Source: JANOYC01 sp031428675
Lineage (GTDB): Bacteria; Actinomycetota; Actinomycetes; Actinomycetales; Microbacteriaceae
NCBI GenBank assembly: GCA_031428675.1
Contig: JANOYC010000005.1
Span: forward strand, 1-13,911
DNA: 13,911 nucleotides
Direction of reading: 5' to 3'
The position numbers and the translations under genes were made by a program. This document shows, piece by piece, positions 12,765 through 13,911 of the stretch (positions are counted from its first letter, which is position 1; each line of letters starts with the position of its first letter). The notes under the pieces were generated by a model, which was not told the origin of the DNA, did no database searches, and was given only the letters and a program-made list of their open reading frames with translations.

Positions 12765-13618
12765 CCCGTCTGGCGATCCCGAAGACCTACAAGCTGTACA
12801 TCGGCGGAAAGTTTCCCCGCAGCGAAAGCGGTCGCACCTATGCCGTTGTGTCTGCTGGCGGAAACTTCGTGGCGAACGCGTCACAAGCGAGCCGCAAAGA
12901 CGCGAGGGATGCTGTCGTCGCCGCTCGCGCTGCGATCGGTTCGTGGGCGGGCGCCACGGGCTACAACCGCGGGCAAGTGCTCTATCGCATAGCTGAGTTG
13001 CTCGAGGGGCGTCGAGCGCAGTTCGTCGACGAGATTCGTCAGACCGAGGGCCTGGATGCGGCAGCGGCTGGCAATCAAGTCGACGCTGCCATTGATGTCT
13101 GGGTCTGGTACGCGGGCTGGGCCGACAAGTACACGCAGGTCGCCGGCAATGCCAATGCCGTGAGCGGACCATACTTCAACATCTCCGTTCCCGAGCCGAC
13201 CGGCGTTGTCGCCATTGTCGCTCCCCAGTCCGGGTCGAGCCTCGTCGGGCTGGTGAGCGTCGTCGCGCCAGCGCTCGTGAGCGGAAACACCGTCGTCGTG
13301 GTAGCAAATCAGCTGGCGCCCCTCAGCGCGATCAGTCTCGCTGAGGTGCTCGCAACCAGTGACGTGCCGGGCGGTGTCGTGAACATCCTGACCGGTTCGC
13401 CCGCGGAAATCGCGCCGTGGCTGGCCAGTCACGCCGACGTCAACGCTCTCGACCTTACCGGCGCGGGCGATCTCGAGTGGGTAGACCTGCAAATATCCGC
13501 GGCCGATACGCTCAAGCGCGTGCTCGCCCCCGAGCCGGGAGTGCCCGTACCGGCGCTCGACCGCATCGTGGCTTTCACCGAGACCAAGACGGTGTGGCAC
13601 ACCATGTCGATGATCTGA
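12761..13618 (+). CDS. Short ALDH-like protein lacking catalytic residues
   Basis: This 285-residue protein matches the N-terminal two-thirds of the ALDH coenzyme-binding domain but has no catalytic domain. Shared landmarks with its upstream neighbour include KLYIGGKFPRSESGRTY (11-27), YNRGQVLYRIAELLEGRR (68-85), WYAGWADK (116-123) and PGGVVNILTG (203-212). Where the neighbour has the catalytic Asn in PWN it has APQSGSS (154-160). Where that one has LKPAE it has VANQL, and the NAD loop FTGS is DLTGAG (231-236). The LELGGK and Cys regions are absent. It ends in TETKTVWHTMSMI. I recall similar short partners after the full ALDH in actinobacterial deoC loci, so it is probably a real paralogue rather than a broken gene. 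It overlaps the upstream stop by 4 bp, suggesting coupled and near-equal synthesis. A structural or regulatory partner is my inference. Confidence 0.86.
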   Translation: MTRLAIPKTYKLYIGGKFPRSESGRTYAVVSAGGNFVANASQASRKDARDAVVAARAAIGSWAGATGYNRGQVLYRIAELLEGRRAQFVDEIRQTEGLDAAAAGNQVDAAIDVWVWYAGWADKYTQVAGNANAVSGPYFNISVPEPTGVVAIVAPQSGSSLVGLVSVVAPALVSGNTVVVVANQLAPLSAISLAEVLATSDVPGGVVNILTGSPAEIAPWLASHADVNALDLTGAGDLEWVDLQISAADTLKRVLAPEPGVPVPALDRIVAFTETKTVWHTMSMI

Positions 13619-13642
13619 TCGGGACGCTCCCAGCCACTACAC

Positions 13643-13663
13643 CGGCCTCCCAGTTCGGAGCCG
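13643..13663 (+). terminator. Hairpin after the deo operon
   Basis: CGG-CTCC (13643-13650, with C13646 bulged) pairs with GGAGCCG (13657-13663) around CAGTTC, 25 bp after the operon's stop. There is no T-run, and the hairpin abuts the -10 of the next gene, so a terminator role is only possible. Confidence 0.28.
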
Positions 13664-13669
13664 TACAGT
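13664..13669 (+). promoter_or_regulatory. -10-like element for the SDR gene
   Basis: TACAGT ends 6 nt before ATG at 13676. There is no Shine-Dalgarno and no clear -35. Confidence 0.42.
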
Positions 13670-13675
13670 CCGAGA

Positions 13676-13911
13676 ATGCGAGTTCTCGTGACCGGCGCGA
13701 CCGGCTACATCGGCGGGCGGCTGGTGCCGCGACTTCTCGAGGCAGGACACGACGTGTCGGTGGCGGTGCGCACCCCTTCTCGGGTGCGGGACTATCCGTG
13801 GGCCGACGACGTCGCCGTGCGCCGGGCCGACCTGACCGTGGCCGACGAGGTGCGTACCGCTGTGCAGGGCATCGACATCGTCTACTACCTCGTGCACGCC
13901 ATGGGCAGTTC
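13676..13911 (+). CDS. NAD(P)-binding SDR-type protein, N-terminal part
   Basis: Only the first 78 residues are present, and the gene runs off the right edge. It begins MRVLVTGATGYIGGRLVPRL, an extended/atypical short-chain dehydrogenase Rossmann start with the TGATGYIGG dinucleotide motif (6-14). AVRTPSRV (31-38) is a likely NADP-type basic patch, and IDIVYYLVHAMGSS (65-78) is typical of the NmrA-like/atypical SDR group. Many relatives of this type with YYLVHSMG end in a DUF2867 domain, but that part is outside the window. The reaction cannot be told. The gene lies 57 bp after the deo operon on the same strand but has its own TACAGT box 6 nt before the ATG, so it is probably transcribed separately. 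Confidence 0.85.
   Translation, partial: MRVLVTGATGYIGGRLVPRLLEAGHDVSVAVRTPSRVRDYPWADDVAVRRADLTVADEVRTAVQGIDIVYYLVHAMGS

Noticed and set aside
12761..13618. Pseudogene or frameshift remnant of an aldehyde dehydrogenase
   Set aside because: I saw no continuation of the ALDH catalytic half downstream. The start overlaps as ATGA, and codon bias stays normal to a clean stop.
1..13911. Mobile elements, prophage, tRNA or rRNA genes
   Set aside because: No transposase, integrase, terminal repeats, or tRNA/rRNA-like sequence was seen. Composition and gene content look uniformly chromosomal.

Overview
This window looks like core-chromosome DNA from a high-GC actinobacterium, most likely Microbacteriaceae. 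The grounds are the strong G/C bias at third codon positions, frequent GTG starts, the infB-rbfA...truB-(two small membrane proteins)-ribF order, and protein sequences that read like that family throughout. I saw no rRNA, tRNA, CRISPR array, insertion sequence or prophage. The family assignment is inference.

Layout. (1) 1-719: the end of infB (translation initiation factor IF2), which carries an unusual 48-bp imperfect palindrome, then rbfA, then a 9-bp tandem repeat between the convergent rbfA and mutY. (2) 712-3079: three genes on alternating strands separate rbfA from truB: mutY (-), a uridine-kinase-like protein that has lost its P-loop (+), and a ketopantoate-reductase-family gene (-). 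(3) 3121-5767: truB, two small integral membrane proteins and ribF, tightly packed with overlaps of 4 bp or gaps of 1-10 bp. (4) 5783-9201: a small hypothetical protein (-), a CynX/NimT-type MFS transporter (+), a ROK sugar kinase (-) and an AHSA1/SRPBCC protein (+). (5) 9265-13618: a deoxyribose-phosphate operon with a SorC/DeoR-type regulator, deoC, a full-length aldehyde dehydrogenase and a short ALDH-like protein lacking the catalytic residues. These are joined by ATGA overlaps or 1-nt gaps. (6) 13676-end: the N-terminus of an NAD(P)-binding SDR-type protein, cut by the window edge.

How the genes work together. infB, rbfA, truB and ribF serve translation, ribosome and tRNA maturation, and flavin cofactor synthesis. 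In the deo operon, DeoC would split deoxyribose-5-phosphate into glyceraldehyde-3-phosphate and acetaldehyde. The adjacent ALDH would oxidise the acetaldehyde, and the SorC/DeoR protein would sense a deoxyribose phosphate.

The most interesting window-wide signal is regulatory. Ten genes, nearly all at the head of a transcription unit, have a TANNNT (-10-like) hexamer ending exactly 6 or 7 nt before the start codon, and most have no Shine-Dalgarno. This points to leaderless transcription. Genes with convincing Shine-Dalgarno motifs (rbfA, ribF, deoC, ALDH, the ROK kinase) lack this arrangement. Other points worth a second look are the palindrome in the infB tail, the 9-bp repeat that supplies a stop codon in every unit in the mutY frame, the ALDH-like protein without catalytic residues, the degenerate P-loop protein, and a palindromic operator candidate upstream of the deo operon. 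I did not find a clearly new multi-gene system.
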